A DNA stretch of 64,000 nucleotides. Origin: Candidatus Hepatobacter penaei. Lineage in GTDB: Bacteria > Pseudomonadota > Alphaproteobacteria > Holosporales > Hepatobacteraceae. This document shows positions 46,870 through 56,580 of the stretch, piece by piece (positions within the stretch are counted from its first letter, which is position 1; each line of letters begins with the position of its first letter). The position numbers and the translations under genes are program-made. The stretch is from the NCBI RefSeq assembly GCF_000742475.1, contig NZ_JQAJ01000002.1, positions 215,542 through 279,541 on the forward strand, written 5' to 3'. Below the pieces are notes generated by a model. The model had not been told where the DNA came from and made no database searches. It worked only from the letters and a program-made list of their open reading frames with translations.

Positions 46870-47368
46870 GCCGCAAAAACCCCCAAAAGCACAGGCCAAC
46901 CATCACCACACATAAGGCTAAGAGATACACCGTAGGCGGCAGCCCTAGAAAGAGAAAGTCCATTTGATCGCACGAGGCTTGAGGTTTGTGGCTTAAAAAA
47001 CGTTCCATCTCTAACACATTATGGGACGGAAGTGTCCCCAGGCACGCCTTGGGCAGTGAGAAAAGACGATACTGAATCCCAATATGGCGCACAAATAAAA
47101 CGCACAGGGCCAACCACATAAACCCCACGACTGCCAACAGATCACGGGTATATTTTTTACCCCCCTGACCTAACAATACTGTGAGCGCCACCAGGGCAAG
47201 TAATGTTCTTTCTAATTTGCAAAAGGCGCAAGGTACCGCACCCAACCATTCCCATACCATAGCGGCGATAAAACCTCCCCCAGCGGTCATGCCGATGATG
47301 AGAAGAAGCTGTGGGTTGCTCCCCACCAGCCACTGCCACCACACGCGTATAGAATTGGCATAACGCAT
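46856..47368 (-). CDS. dsbB: Disulfide bond formation protein DsbB
   Basis: DsbB reoxidises DsbA and passes electrons to ubiquinone in the inner membrane. The 170-residue protein has four hydrophobic helices, the first Cys pair in VPCAFCKLERT after the first helix, and a second pair in the periplasmic loop (KACLGTLPSHN and ASCDQMDFL). The family usually has CxxC as PCPLCxxQR, so KLER is a modest change. The product sits beside ubiquinone genes, which supply its electron acceptor. It overlaps coq7 and is ten bases from the upstream DedA-like gene, so the run from murJ to coq7 looks like one operon. Confidence 0.9.
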   Translation of the reverse strand: MRYANSIRVWWQWLVGSNPQLLLIIGMTAGGGFIAAMVWEWLGAVPCAFCKLERTLLALVALTVLLGQGGKKYTRDLLAVVGFMWLALCVLFVRHIGIQYRLFSLPKACLGTLPSHNVLEMERFLSHKPQASCDQMDFLFLGLPPTVYLLALCVVMVGLCFWGFLRHDKA

Positions 47369-47378
47369 AACATCACCC

Positions 47379-47984
47379 TCACCTAGGGGTTATTTTAAAG
47401 AAAAAAAACGTTAAAAATGTTAAGACGAGAAAAGCCAGTAGAACCAGGCCCAACCCGAGAGACAAGTATCGCTCAAGAAAGAGGCGCAGGCGTGGGCCAA
47501 AAAAGCTGAGCACCACCCCTTCCATGGCAAAACGCACAAAACGACCGACAAACGAGGCCACCAAAAACACAAAAAGATTGAGATGGCCAATGCCGGCTAC
47601 AAGGGCCAATAATTTATAGGGAATGGGCGTGAACGCTTTGATGATAATGATCCACGACCCATAAAGCGCCAGATTCTCTTTCAAAAAATCAAACTGCGCA
47701 TGCCAATGATAGGTGTTAATAAGCCACAGACCGAGCGTGCAATAAAGGCTATAGCCAATGCCATACATCAAGAGACCACCCAGGGTAACGCTGAGTGCGC
47801 CGACGATAGTGAGCAGCCAAATGCGATCTGGGCGGCGCAGCGCAATAGCCACAAACACAGGGTCTACAGGCAAGGGTAAAAAAGAGCCTGAAAGAAAACC
47901 AAGGAAACCGAAAACACTCAACATATAAGGGTGTTCGGCATAATAAAGAACTTTGTCGTTCAAAGACTGGAGAAAACGCTTCAT
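47379..47984 (-). CDS. DedA/VTT-domain membrane protein (YqaA-like)
   Basis: This 201-residue inner-membrane protein carries the VTT (SNARE-associated) domain of the DedA superfamily, members of which work in lipid flipping and membrane homeostasis. Visible features are the early SGSFLPLPVDPVFVAIALRR (Pro and acidic residue in the re-entrant loop), GSWIIIIKAFTPIPYKLLAL with the conserved FTPIPYK, and a final transmembrane segment followed by a basic tail. It lies six bases downstream of murJ. A role in recycling undecaprenyl phosphate is known for some relatives and would suit this neighbour, but it is inference. Confidence 0.88.
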   Translation of the reverse strand: MKRFLQSLNDKVLYYAEHPYMLSVFGFLGFLSGSFLPLPVDPVFVAIALRRPDRIWLLTIVGALSVTLGGLLMYGIGYSLYCTLGLWLINTYHWHAQFDFLKENLALYGSWIIIIKAFTPIPYKLLALVAGIGHLNLFVFLVASFVGRFVRFAMEGVVLSFFGPRLRLFLERYLSLGLGLVLLAFLVLTFLTFFFFKITPR

Positions 47985-47990
47985 GGTGCC

Positions 47991-49565
47991 TTATGCTTTT
48001 TTCGAAAGATGCCCATCACACAGGTCAAAAGCCCCGCGCACAACGGGCCAAAAAAGGAGGCATGCACCTCCTCCAAAAAGAAGACAGAACGCAACGCCCC
48101 CCAGCATCAGGTGAAACAAGGTTTGTGCCTTGGTTAGGGATGTCACAAAAAGACCCTCCACAAACGGCCATGCCACACACACAGACCCCACGGAAAGAAC
48201 CACAATTTTGGCCAGTGCCAGCCACAAGCTTTTTGTGGGCGACCATTCTTTCTGCCACCTCAACAGGCCCATCAACAACGTCACATTCACCCAGGCCGAA
48301 GCACTGGTAGCCAACGCGATGCCCACATGACCTAAGGTGCCAATCAGAGCCAGGCTCAGCACAATATCCACCACAATGCCCACCACGCCGGCAATCAAGG
48401 GAAACACCACCTGACCGCGCGCAAAAAAGCGCGCTGACAAAATTTTGATCATAATATAGGCCGGTAGCCCCAAAGCATAGGCTGATAAAGCCCGGGCTGT
48501 TTGCCAGGCATCATGCGCGGTAAAGCGACCATGCTCAAAAGCAACCTTCACGAACCCATAAGCAAAAAGAATCAGCACACATGTCATCAAAAATGAGATG
48601 AAGGAAGACACACCCAAAGCCCGCTCTTGCTGACTGTTAGCCCGCGCCACATTATTTTTATGGAGCTCTTTCACCAGCAAAGGCAGCAGCACAACGCCCA
48701 TGGCCGTACCAATAACACTGAGCGGCAATTGCACAAGACGGTCAGCATAGTTGAGATAGCTGATATTGCCCGTAGGCAAAAGCGAGGCAATGAGTAGCCC
48801 AATAAACAGGTTGATCTGCGCCACCCCAGCCCCCATAGCCGCAGGAAACAGACGACGAAAAAACGAGCGCAGCTCGGGCGTCCACACCAAAGTCGGCAGC
48901 GGCAAAAGAAGATCACGCCGCCACGCATCTAAAAACACCACCATAAACTGGACAAACCCAGAAAAAAGAATGGCCCACGCAAAAAGTTCACCGATCTCAA
49001 CACCATTGGCTGTGTCCGCACCGAAGGCGATGCCTAAAAATACAAACGCAATAATAGAAATATTGCCCAAAAAAGGAGAGGCCGCAAACGCAGAGAAATA
49101 TTCTTTCGCATTCAACACCGCCCCATAAATGGCTGTCATAGAAATCCACACCACAAAGGGGAAGATGATGCGCGCATAGTAAATGGCATACCCTAAACGA
49201 TCAGGCGTTTTGAGAAGACCTGGGAACATAAACGTGATGATGTTGGCAGAAAAAAGAAGAAACAATCCTGTCACCACCAGCAACACAAAAAAGAAAATGA
49301 AAAAAATAGAAGCCGCAAACACCTTGGCCGGCTTTTCTCCTTTCTTATGCAACACTTCAGAAAAAATGGGCACAAAACATGTGTTCATAGTGCCTTCCGC
49401 GCATAAACGCCGCACAAATGCCGGAAACTTGAGAGCCAACACCAAAGCGTCCACCACAATGCCCACACCTAAGAAATAGGCCACCATCATCTCACGCACA
49501 AAACCGCCCACGCGGCTGGCGATTGTCCATAAACTGATTTTAGAGACGTTTTTAAAAAAAGACAT
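47991..49565 (-). CDS. murJ: Lipid II flippase MurJ (MviN)
   Basis: MurJ flips lipid II across the inner membrane for peptidoglycan synthesis. The 524-residue MOP-family protein has about fourteen hydrophobic helices. Diagnostic sequences are the N-terminal SRVGGFVREMMVAYFLG, RRLCAEGTMNTCFVPIFSE in the first loop and the GRFTAHDAWQTARALSAYAL segment near residue 350. The start ATG at 49565 gives MSFFKNVSKISLWTIASRVG, as expected. It begins the minus-strand run murJ-dedA-dsbB-coq7. Confidence 0.95.
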   Translation of the reverse strand: MSFFKNVSKISLWTIASRVGGFVREMMVAYFLGVGIVVDALVLALKFPAFVRRLCAEGTMNTCFVPIFSEVLHKKGEKPAKVFAASIFFIFFFVLLVVTGLFLLFSANIITFMFPGLLKTPDRLGYAIYYARIIFPFVVWISMTAIYGAVLNAKEYFSAFAASPFLGNISIIAFVFLGIAFGADTANGVEIGELFAWAILFSGFVQFMVVFLDAWRRDLLLPLPTLVWTPELRSFFRRLFPAAMGAGVAQINLFIGLLIASLLPTGNISYLNYADRLVQLPLSVIGTAMGVVLLPLLVKELHKNNVARANSQQERALGVSSFISFLMTCVLILFAYGFVKVAFEHGRFTAHDAWQTARALSAYALGLPAYIMIKILSARFFARGQVVFPLIAGVVGIVVDIVLSLALIGTLGHVGIALATSASAWVNVTLLMGLLRWQKEWSPTKSLWLALAKIVVLSVGSVCVAWPFVEGLFVTSLTKAQTLFHLMLGGVAFCLLFGGGACLLFWPVVRGAFDLCDGHLSKKA

Positions 49566-49668
49566 AAGCCCTCAAAAGGGAAAACCCCGACTCCCCCGAC
49601 TATATCGAGAAAATCTCCCAAACACCAGCCAGAATGACCCAAGAAACACTGAGGCCAGGAAGAGGAGA

Positions 49669-52233
49669 TTATTCACGCATGGCCTCTTTCTTGAGGGAAA
49701 ATAACAGATCGAGCGCTTGTTTGGGTGTGAGATGATTCACATCGATCTGGCGCAGTTTGTGAACCACCCCTTTCCCTTGCGCAGGCGGTGTCTCAAGCGC
49801 TGTTAAACGTTCTTGCGCCATGGCCAGCACGGGGTCAGGCAGGCCTGCCAAGCGGGCCACATCAAGACCATAGGAACGCTCAGAAACCCCCGGCACCACT
49901 TGATGCAAAAACACAATCGTCTCTTCCCACGACTCCACTTTCAGCGTTACACACATAAGATTGTTGAAACAAGAGGCAAGCTCCGCAAGCTCGCGGTAGT
50001 GCGTGGCGAAAAAAGTCCGGCACACAAGGGTTTGGGCAAGATAACGCACACAAGCGCTGGCAATGGCCAAGCCGTCATGGGTGCTGGTGCCCCGCCCCAC
50101 CTCATCAAGAATGACAAAGCTGTTGGGGGTGGCGTGATGCAAAATGTGGGATGTTTCCATCATCTCTACCATAAACGTTGAATGACCGCGCAAGAGATCA
50201 TCGCTGGCGCCCACGCGACTGAACAAGGCATCCACAAGGCCAATCTCAGCGTGCTTGGCGGGCACAAAAGAACCCAAATGTGCTAACACAACGATAAGAG
50301 CATTTTGCCGAAGATACGTGCTTTTCCCTGACATATTCGGCCCCGTCATCAACAGCAAGGTTGCCTCCAGATCCAGGTGACAATCATTTGCCTCGAAAGG
50401 CTGACCCGACAAAAGAAGCCCCCGCTCCACCACGGGATGACGGCCTTGCCGCACCAAAAACCTCCGATCACGGGTCATACGCGGTGCGATGTATGCATAG
50501 GCCATCGCCACATCGGCCAACCCACAGGTGACATCCAACACAGCCACAGCGTGTGACAACGCTAACAGGGGCATCCGCGCCTCACACACGCGCGCCACCA
50601 AGGCTTCAAAAAGAGAAAGCTCCCGGCGCGCCGCTTCTTCCTGCACCCCCTCAAGCTGATTGACCATGGCCAACAAATCGGGCGTCACGTAACGTGCACT
50701 TTGGGCGAGTCCTTGTCTCAGTTCAAAATGGACAGGAACCTTGTGTTGATGGCGCGCAGGCACATCAATATAAAAGCCGATCAGATTGTTATTTCTGATT
50801 TTCAACGTTTCAATGCCTGTTTCCTGACGATAGGTTGTCTCAAGCGCCTGCATCAACTCGTGGGCATGGTTTGTCTTGTAACGCAACGCATCGAGCTCAG
50901 CATCTATACCTTCAGCCATCACCTGCCCCGCCTCAAATTGACGTGGCAACGTGGGCGCCAGAGTGTTCGTCAACGCGTCAAAAAGATGAGGATCAAAATC
51001 AAAAGACAGGGACGAAAGTTCACCACATCCCTTCCCCGATTTCACGTGGGTTACATGCGTACTCAACCCATGCACTGCACTAAGGGCTTGACGTATGGCG
51101 CCCATATCTTTGGGTGATCTGTGCCCAAGAGAAAAGCGGGTGAGGGGTCTTTCTAAATCGCCATACTGTCTGAGACAGGCGCGCACTTTGGTCAATACAT
51201 CCGGATGCTCCACAAAAAAGCGCACACTGGCCTGACGCTTTTCAATCTCTTCCAAACACACACTTAAGCCATGCAAACGTTTGATCAAAAGCCGCTTGCC
51301 AGGATCTGTGCATGTATGATCAATCACAGAAAGTAAGGTTCCCTTTTTGCCGCCATGAATGCTTTCTGTCAACTCAAGGTTACGGCGCGTGGCTGCATCA
51401 ATACGCATCCATTTTTGTTTGCTCACAGAAACGGGCGCCTTTAAGAGAGGCAATACACCCAACATAAGCGAGAGATAGTCTGCCACCCCTTCTCCTGCCA
51501 TTTTTTCAGGTCCAGAAAAATCGCGCCATACATGCGCATAAGCGGGACCATACATTTTTTCTAAGGTGTGATAATGGGTCTTAAACCGACGCAACGGCAC
51601 GCTCGACAAGCGCCCTTTATATTGTTTGTACACATCCTTCAGGCGCGTATCTTCAAGGCACTCAAACGGCACCACCATTTCTTTAGGATTCCATGTCATC
51701 AGGTGGGCATCCAGCACATGACCTTGACAAGATTCCACAAAAAAATCACCCGTAGAGACATCGGCCAACGCCACACCCCACACGCCCTCTTGAGGGGGTG
51801 TGATCACCATCAAAAAATTGTTGGCAGGCTCACTGAGAAAATGTTCGTCCAAGGATGTGCCGGGGGTGAACACTTGTGTCACCTCCCGTTTCAAAGGGCC
51901 AACCCCTTTTTGTGAAGGCGTTTCTTTCTGCACACAAAGCGCTACCTTAAAGCCTTTGCTCAACAAGCGCGCAATATAAACATCACGCGCATGCACAGGC
52001 ACGCCGCACATAGGGATGGGGTGATCTCCCACTTTCCCACGTCGCGTGAGGGTGAGATCTAAGAGCCGTGAAACCTCAACGGCATCATCAAAAAAGAGCT
52101 CATAAAAATCACCCATCTGAAAGAAAAGAAAACTGTCTTGATGGTTTTTTTTGAGCGCCACATATTGCGCCATCGCAGGCGTCAATGACGCAGCATGTGA
52201 TGCTAACGCTTTTTGTGCCGATGACATAACCAA
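49669..52233 (-). CDS. mutS: DNA mismatch repair protein MutS
   Basis: MutS recognises mismatches and starts mismatch repair with MutL. The 854-residue product has the mismatch-binding domain with FFQMGDFYELFFDDA (the F-x-E motif is in GDFYELF), connector and lever domains, and the ATPase with Walker A TGPNMSGKSTYLRQ, VDALFSRVGASDDLLRGHST and SFVILDEVGRGTSTHDG. The C-terminus ends at the usual helix-turn-helix region without the long tetramerisation tail of E. coli. The first codon may be either M at the start MVMSSAQ. About 100 bases separate it from murJ. Confidence 0.97.
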   Translation of the reverse strand: MVMSSAQKALASHAASLTPAMAQYVALKKNHQDSFLFFQMGDFYELFFDDAVEVSRLLDLTLTRRGKVGDHPIPMCGVPVHARDVYIARLLSKGFKVALCVQKETPSQKGVGPLKREVTQVFTPGTSLDEHFLSEPANNFLMVITPPQEGVWGVALADVSTGDFFVESCQGHVLDAHLMTWNPKEMVVPFECLEDTRLKDVYKQYKGRLSSVPLRRFKTHYHTLEKMYGPAYAHVWRDFSGPEKMAGEGVADYLSLMLGVLPLLKAPVSVSKQKWMRIDAATRRNLELTESIHGGKKGTLLSVIDHTCTDPGKRLLIKRLHGLSVCLEEIEKRQASVRFFVEHPDVLTKVRACLRQYGDLERPLTRFSLGHRSPKDMGAIRQALSAVHGLSTHVTHVKSGKGCGELSSLSFDFDPHLFDALTNTLAPTLPRQFEAGQVMAEGIDAELDALRYKTNHAHELMQALETTYRQETGIETLKIRNNNLIGFYIDVPARHQHKVPVHFELRQGLAQSARYVTPDLLAMVNQLEGVQEEAARRELSLFEALVARVCEARMPLLALSHAVAVLDVTCGLADVAMAYAYIAPRMTRDRRFLVRQGRHPVVERGLLLSGQPFEANDCHLDLEATLLLMTGPNMSGKSTYLRQNALIVVLAHLGSFVPAKHAEIGLVDALFSRVGASDDLLRGHSTFMVEMMETSHILHHATPNSFVILDEVGRGTSTHDGLAIASACVRYLAQTLVCRTFFATHYRELAELASCFNNLMCVTLKVESWEETIVFLHQVVPGVSERSYGLDVARLAGLPDPVLAMAQERLTALETPPAQGKGVVHKLRQIDVNHLTPKQALDLLFSLKKEAMRE

Positions 52234-52353
52234 GGCGGCTCTTATTCAAAGGGGATTGATGACGTAACCATTGCCTCAACTTTACTCACAGAACCAGATA
52301 TATCAAAGCTTTTTTCTTGAATGCACTCGTGCTAGCCTTAGAGAAAATCCCAC

Positions 52354-53613
52354 ATGGCTCCTTTTATGGCACATGGCTCTTCCTTTCTGCGAGACATACA
52401 AAACCGAGGTTTTGTTTTTGATCTTTCTTCCCCGGAGGCGTTAACCGCGCGTCTTGAAAAACCTCTCACGCTTTACATGGGTTTTGATGTGACGGCCCCC
52501 TCCTTCCATGCAGGCCATTTGATGCCCATCATGCTGTTAAAGCATTTTCAAGATCATGGTCACCGCATCATCATCATCCTTGGTACGGGCACATCCCGTA
52601 TTGGTGACCCTTCGGATAAAAAATCAGAAAGGCCCATGATGTCCCCTGAGACGATCCAAAAGAATGCACAAGCCCTCAGGTCGATGCTGATCCGTCTTTT
52701 GGGTGAAGAGCGTATCATCCTTCTTGATAATGCCGAATGGCTGGGATCATTAAGCCATCTTGATTTTTTGCGTGATGTGGGGCGGCATTTTTCTGTCAAT
52801 CGTATGGTGAGTTTTGATTTTATCAAAAACCGTTTGCAACAGAATTTTCCCCTCAGCTTCCTCGAAATGAGCTACCTCTTGCTTCAATCCTATGACTTTC
52901 TCTTTTTGAACGATCGTTATGATTGCTGTCTTCAAATCGGTGGGCAAGACCAATGGGCCAACATGATCAGCGGCACCGAGTTGATACGCAAGACACGAAA
53001 AAAGGAAGCCTTTGTGCTGACATGTCCTTTGTTGTTAACCTCTGATGGTAAAAAGATGGGAAAAAGTGAAACAGGGGCCATCTGGCTAGATCCGGCACTT
53101 CTTTCTCCTTACGATTTCTGGCAATTTTGGCGCAATGTATCGGATACAGATGTGATCCGCTTCCTTAAATTATTTACGTTTCTCCCTCTTCATGAGATTG
53201 AAAAGGCTGCGCAGGAAACAGGCGCAGGCCTGAACCCATGGAAGGCTTTATTGGCAGACCATGTCACCACTTTTGTGCATGGAGAAAAAGGGTTGCAAGA
53301 AGCCCAACAAAAAACGCGGGTTCTGTTTCAAGGAGATCAAGAAACATCTGAAAATGTGGCCGATCTTTCATCCATTGATCAGGATGGGCGTTATGCGCTT
53401 CTCGATGTGTTGGTGGCTGTTGGGTTTGTCTCATCTAAGGCACAAGCCAGAAGGGCCGTCCGTGAAGGCGCTGTGCGTTTAGGGGACGATGTGCTTTCCG
53501 ATGAGAATCACTATCTCACCAAAAACACAGCTCAAGACAAACCTCTCAAGCTTTCCTTGGGCAAGAAAAAACATGTGTTGTTAAATGTTCGCCACCTTCC
53601 CCATCTGGGGTAA
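52354..53613 (+). CDS. tyrS: Tyrosyl-tRNA synthetase
   Basis: TyrS charges tRNA-Tyr with tyrosine. The 419-residue protein has the class I HIGH motif as FHAGHL in the segment GFDVTAPSFHAGHL, the tyrosine pocket QSYDFLFL and QIGGQDQWANMISG, and the KMSKS motif as KKMGKSE. A C-terminal S4-like RNA-binding domain is present (SSKAQARRAVREGAVRLGDD). An ATG at 52366 is an alternative start. The 3' end overlaps the convergent capD-like gene by 33 bases. Confidence 0.96.
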   Translation: MAPFMAHGSSFLRDIQNRGFVFDLSSPEALTARLEKPLTLYMGFDVTAPSFHAGHLMPIMLLKHFQDHGHRIIIILGTGTSRIGDPSDKKSERPMMSPETIQKNAQALRSMLIRLLGEERIILLDNAEWLGSLSHLDFLRDVGRHFSVNRMVSFDFIKNRLQQNFPLSFLEMSYLLLQSYDFLFLNDRYDCCLQIGGQDQWANMISGTELIRKTRKKEAFVLTCPLLLTSDGKKMGKSETGAIWLDPALLSPYDFWQFWRNVSDTDVIRFLKLFTFLPLHEIEKAAQETGAGLNPWKALLADHVTTFVHGEKGLQEAQQKTRVLFQGDQETSENVADLSSIDQDGRYALLDVLVAVGFVSSKAQARRAVREGAVRLGDDVLSDENHYLTKNTAQDKPLKLSLGKKKHVLLNVRHLPHLG

Positions 53614-55521
53614 AAGCTCTTCGAGGATGTTTAAACACCCTTGACTGTTGTTGGTCCAGGCGAAATGTTCAAGCTCCTCAAGCTTTTTCAAAAAGTGGTA
53701 AGGCACTTGGTGAGAAAGTGTGGATAGCGCAATGTGAGGGTGCTCTGTTTTACGAGCACTCTCGCCTCTGAAAAATAAATCTTCATGCAACTTCTCTCCA
53801 GGGCGCAAGCCAGTGAATTCAATTTTGATATCCCGGCCCGGCACAAACCCATGCAACCGAATCAGTGTTTCCGCCATTTCAAGAATGGATATGGGCTCCC
53901 CCATATCCAGCATAAACGTGCTTTCTTTAGGCACCAGCGTGTTCATTTTGAGATGCAGTGCATAGATGATTAAGGACGCTGCTTCAGAAATGGTCATAAA
54001 ATAGCGCGTCATCTCAGGATGTGTCACTGTCACAGGCCCACCCTTGATCACCTGCTCTTTAAACAGCGGCAACACAGATCCTGACGACCCCAGCACATTG
54101 CCAAAACGCACCGCCAAAAACTTTGTAGCACTTTCACCAGGATCTGTCGAAGCGTGATGACAATAGAGCTCTGCCAAGCGTTTAGTGGCACCCATAAGGC
54201 TTTTGGGCATGACAGCTTTATCTGTTGACACCAACACCATTGCACGCACCTGATGCGCCACACATGCGTCTGCCAAATAACGCGTGCCCAACACATTGGT
54301 CAACACACCTTCCACCGGTTGATTTTCCACCACAGGCACGTGTTTTAAAGCCGCAGCATGAAACACAAAATCTGGCTTTTCCTCACCCACCATATCGTGA
54401 ACAAACTTCTTGTTGCGCACATCTAAAAGAATAGGTTTATGCTGCACATGAGGATGCTTCAGACGCAGCAATTTGGTGGTTTCATAAAGCGCGTATTCGT
54501 TATGATCAAGAAAGGATAACTGGGAGGGAAAAAGAGACGCCAGTTGCAATGTGCACTCACGGCCAATCGTGCCGCCAGCCCCTGTAATGAGCACGCGTTT
54601 TCCCTGAATAAGCAGTTGCAGGTTCTTGTGATCGGTGGCACGCGCGGGACGCTTGAGAAGTTCCGCAAAATCAAGGCTTCCTAAACTGGGTTTTTCCAGC
54701 TGCCCCACTGCAGACGGTGATGGTAAATGTACCATACGCAACCCCAAAGATTGCGTTTTCTGCGACAAAAAAGCCACATCATAGCCCGAAAGCAAGACAT
54801 GACTTACAATCAGCACCTTAGGATTTTTCTTTCGCTTGCGAAGCGTGCCTAGCAGACGATCCAGATCATGAAACCGTCCCAACACAGGCACACCATGTAC
54901 ATAGCGAGAGACATTGTGTGATTCTTGCTCTAAAAACCCCACAATACGATAGAGCGGCTGCTGGTGATGCAATAACTGGCGCAAAAACTGCTCACTTTGA
55001 TCGTTAACCCCGACAATGAGCGCATCTAGGCAAGTGGACGATGTTTGATTTTGCAAAGCCTTATACGCAAAAAAGGCACGCGCGGCCAACCGCACAGCAA
55101 GCCATCCTCCTCCCAGCAAAAACCCTTGTATCACCAGTGCCGTTAAGGGGAAAGCATGATATTGCATGGAAAGCAACAGATAGGGCACAAAAAGCACTTC
55201 ACACAAGAAGGTGGTTTTAACCATAGAAAACAAATCAGCCACGGACACATAGCGCCACATGCCCTTAGAAAACCCTGTGATCAGCAGGGTGCCGGTGGCA
55301 ATACCGCCAAAGGCCAAGGTTTGAAAGAAAAGACACCACAGAGAATAGTCAGAAAACTGAAGCCCCAGCCTTAACACAAGTGCCAAGGGCAAAGACAGCA
55401 TAGCAACGCCCACATCACACACAAACGCCCTTACGGTAGGGTTTCTGGCAAAAAACCACGTCACCTTCGCAAAAAGCGTATAAATCCACAAGCGGATCTT
55501 GAAAAGCGTGTCCATCATCAT
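53581..55521 (-). CDS. CapD/FlaA1/PglF-type nucleotide-sugar 4,6-dehydratase, membrane-bound
   Basis: The product of about 646 residues has four or five N-terminal membrane helices (residues 25-140), a CoA-binding-like Rossmann region (DALIVGVNDQSEQFLRQLL), and a catalytic extended-SDR domain starting VLITGAGGTIGRECTLQLAS. The SDR part includes HAAALKHVPVVE, STDKAVMPKSLMGATKRLAE (the Ser/Met/Lys arrangement of PglF-type dehydratases), and LRPGEKLHEDLF. Relatives turn UDP-GlcNAc into a 4-keto-6-deoxy sugar for surface glycans. The ATG at 55521 follows AAAAAAGG and overlaps the arnA-like gene by four bases, so it is the last gene of the arn operon. Confidence 0.88.
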   Translation of the reverse strand: MMMDTLFKIRLWIYTLFAKVTWFFARNPTVRAFVCDVGVAMLSLPLALVLRLGLQFSDYSLWCLFFQTLAFGGIATGTLLITGFSKGMWRYVSVADLFSMVKTTFLCEVLFVPYLLLSMQYHAFPLTALVIQGFLLGGGWLAVRLAARAFFAYKALQNQTSSTCLDALIVGVNDQSEQFLRQLLHHQQPLYRIVGFLEQESHNVSRYVHGVPVLGRFHDLDRLLGTLRKRKKNPKVLIVSHVLLSGYDVAFLSQKTQSLGLRMVHLPSPSAVGQLEKPSLGSLDFAELLKRPARATDHKNLQLLIQGKRVLITGAGGTIGRECTLQLASLFPSQLSFLDHNEYALYETTKLLRLKHPHVQHKPILLDVRNKKFVHDMVGEEKPDFVFHAAALKHVPVVENQPVEGVLTNVLGTRYLADACVAHQVRAMVLVSTDKAVMPKSLMGATKRLAELYCHHASTDPGESATKFLAVRFGNVLGSSGSVLPLFKEQVIKGGPVTVTHPEMTRYFMTISEAASLIIYALHLKMNTLVPKESTFMLDMGEPISILEMAETLIRLHGFVPGRDIKIEFTGLRPGEKLHEDLFFRGESARKTEHPHIALSTLSHQVPYHFLKKLEELEHFAWTNNSQGCLNILEELLPQMGKVANI

Positions 55522-56570
55522 CGCGCCTTTTTTGAGTCTGCCGGCTCTTGACCAAATAAACGCTTCATATGAAAGTCCACAGTTTTCTGGAGGGATGATG
55601 CCAGCGACACCGATGGCGACCATGATAACAATTGTTTGGCTTTATCAATGGAGGGTACCCGCCTTTGAATATCTTGATAGCCGTCACCAAAAACCTGGGT
55701 AGGCTCTTTGCACACAATGTTCACATGGCGTGCAGCAGCAGGCGCCAAAGGATGAGCTTGGGCGGTGGCAAGCAATGTTTGCGCAAACGTCACAATAGCG
55801 CACTCGTTGCCTGGGTGACCGATGTTGAAAATCTGCTGCGCGCACACAGATTCGCTGGTAAGGATCGTCATCAAGGCATCTAATGCATCCTCAATATCGG
55901 TGAAACAGCGCCGTTGCGTGCCATCTCCTGAAATGAAGATGTCTTTACCGCGCACAATCTGACCTAAAAAGGTGGCTAGTGCACGCCCGCGCCCGCCTTG
56001 CTTTGCATCCACATTATCAAGGTGAGGGCCGATCCAGTTAAAGGGCCTAAAGATGGTGTAAGAAAGGTCTTCATGCTTGCCATAGGCATAAATCAGACGA
56101 TCTAAAAGCTGTTTGGATGTGGAATAGATCCAGCGTTCTTTATGAATCGGCCCTTGCACCAACGACGTTGTCTCTTCATCAAAGGCGGCATCCTCTGATA
56201 TACCATACACCTCAGACGTTGAGGGAAAAACAAGGCGGCATTTATGCTTGACGCACAAACGAATCACTCGAAGGTTTTCTTCAAAATCAAGCGTAAACAC
56301 CTTGAGTGGATTGTCCACATACACACGTGGATCCGCAATCGCCGCCAAAGGCAACACCACATCAGCCGCCTGAATCTGTTCTTCAATCCACGCCAGATTG
56401 TCTTTCATCGTGCCCTTGCGCACCCGCAAACGAGGGTTTTGCAACAACGCACTCAGGCGATCTAGATTCATATCCAGCCCCACAATATCCCAGTCAGGAT
56501 AACTTTGTATGATGCGCTCTGTCAGCGAGGTGCCAATAAAACCACCGATGCCAATCATGAATATATTCAT
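55518..56570 (-). CDS. arnA: ArnA decarboxylase-domain protein (UDP-glucuronate oxidative decarboxylase)
   Basis: In L-Ara4N synthesis ArnA's C-terminal half oxidises and decarboxylates UDP-glucuronate to UDP-4-keto-pentose. This 350-residue SDR covers only that half: MIGIGGFIGTSLTERI, DVVLPLAAIADPRVYVDNPL, DFEENLRVIRLCVKHKCRL, FPSTSEVYGIS, RWIYSTSKQLLDRLIYAYG, RPFNWIGP and RCFTDIEDALDAL all follow ArnA closely. The N-terminal formyltransferase half of the enterobacterial fusion is absent. The ATG at 56570 has GGGAG nearby. It lies ten bases after arnC. Confidence 0.92.
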   Translation of the reverse strand: MNIFMIGIGGFIGTSLTERIIQSYPDWDIVGLDMNLDRLSALLQNPRLRVRKGTMKDNLAWIEEQIQAADVVLPLAAIADPRVYVDNPLKVFTLDFEENLRVIRLCVKHKCRLVFPSTSEVYGISEDAAFDEETTSLVQGPIHKERWIYSTSKQLLDRLIYAYGKHEDLSYTIFRPFNWIGPHLDNVDAKQGGRGRALATFLGQIVRGKDIFISGDGTQRRCFTDIEDALDALMTILTSESVCAQQIFNIGHPGNECAIVTFAQTLLATAQAHPLAPAAARHVNIVCKEPTQVFGDGYQDIQRRVPSIDKAKQLLSWSPSVSLASSLQKTVDFHMKRLFGQEPADSKKAR

Positions 56571-56580
56571 AAACACTCCC

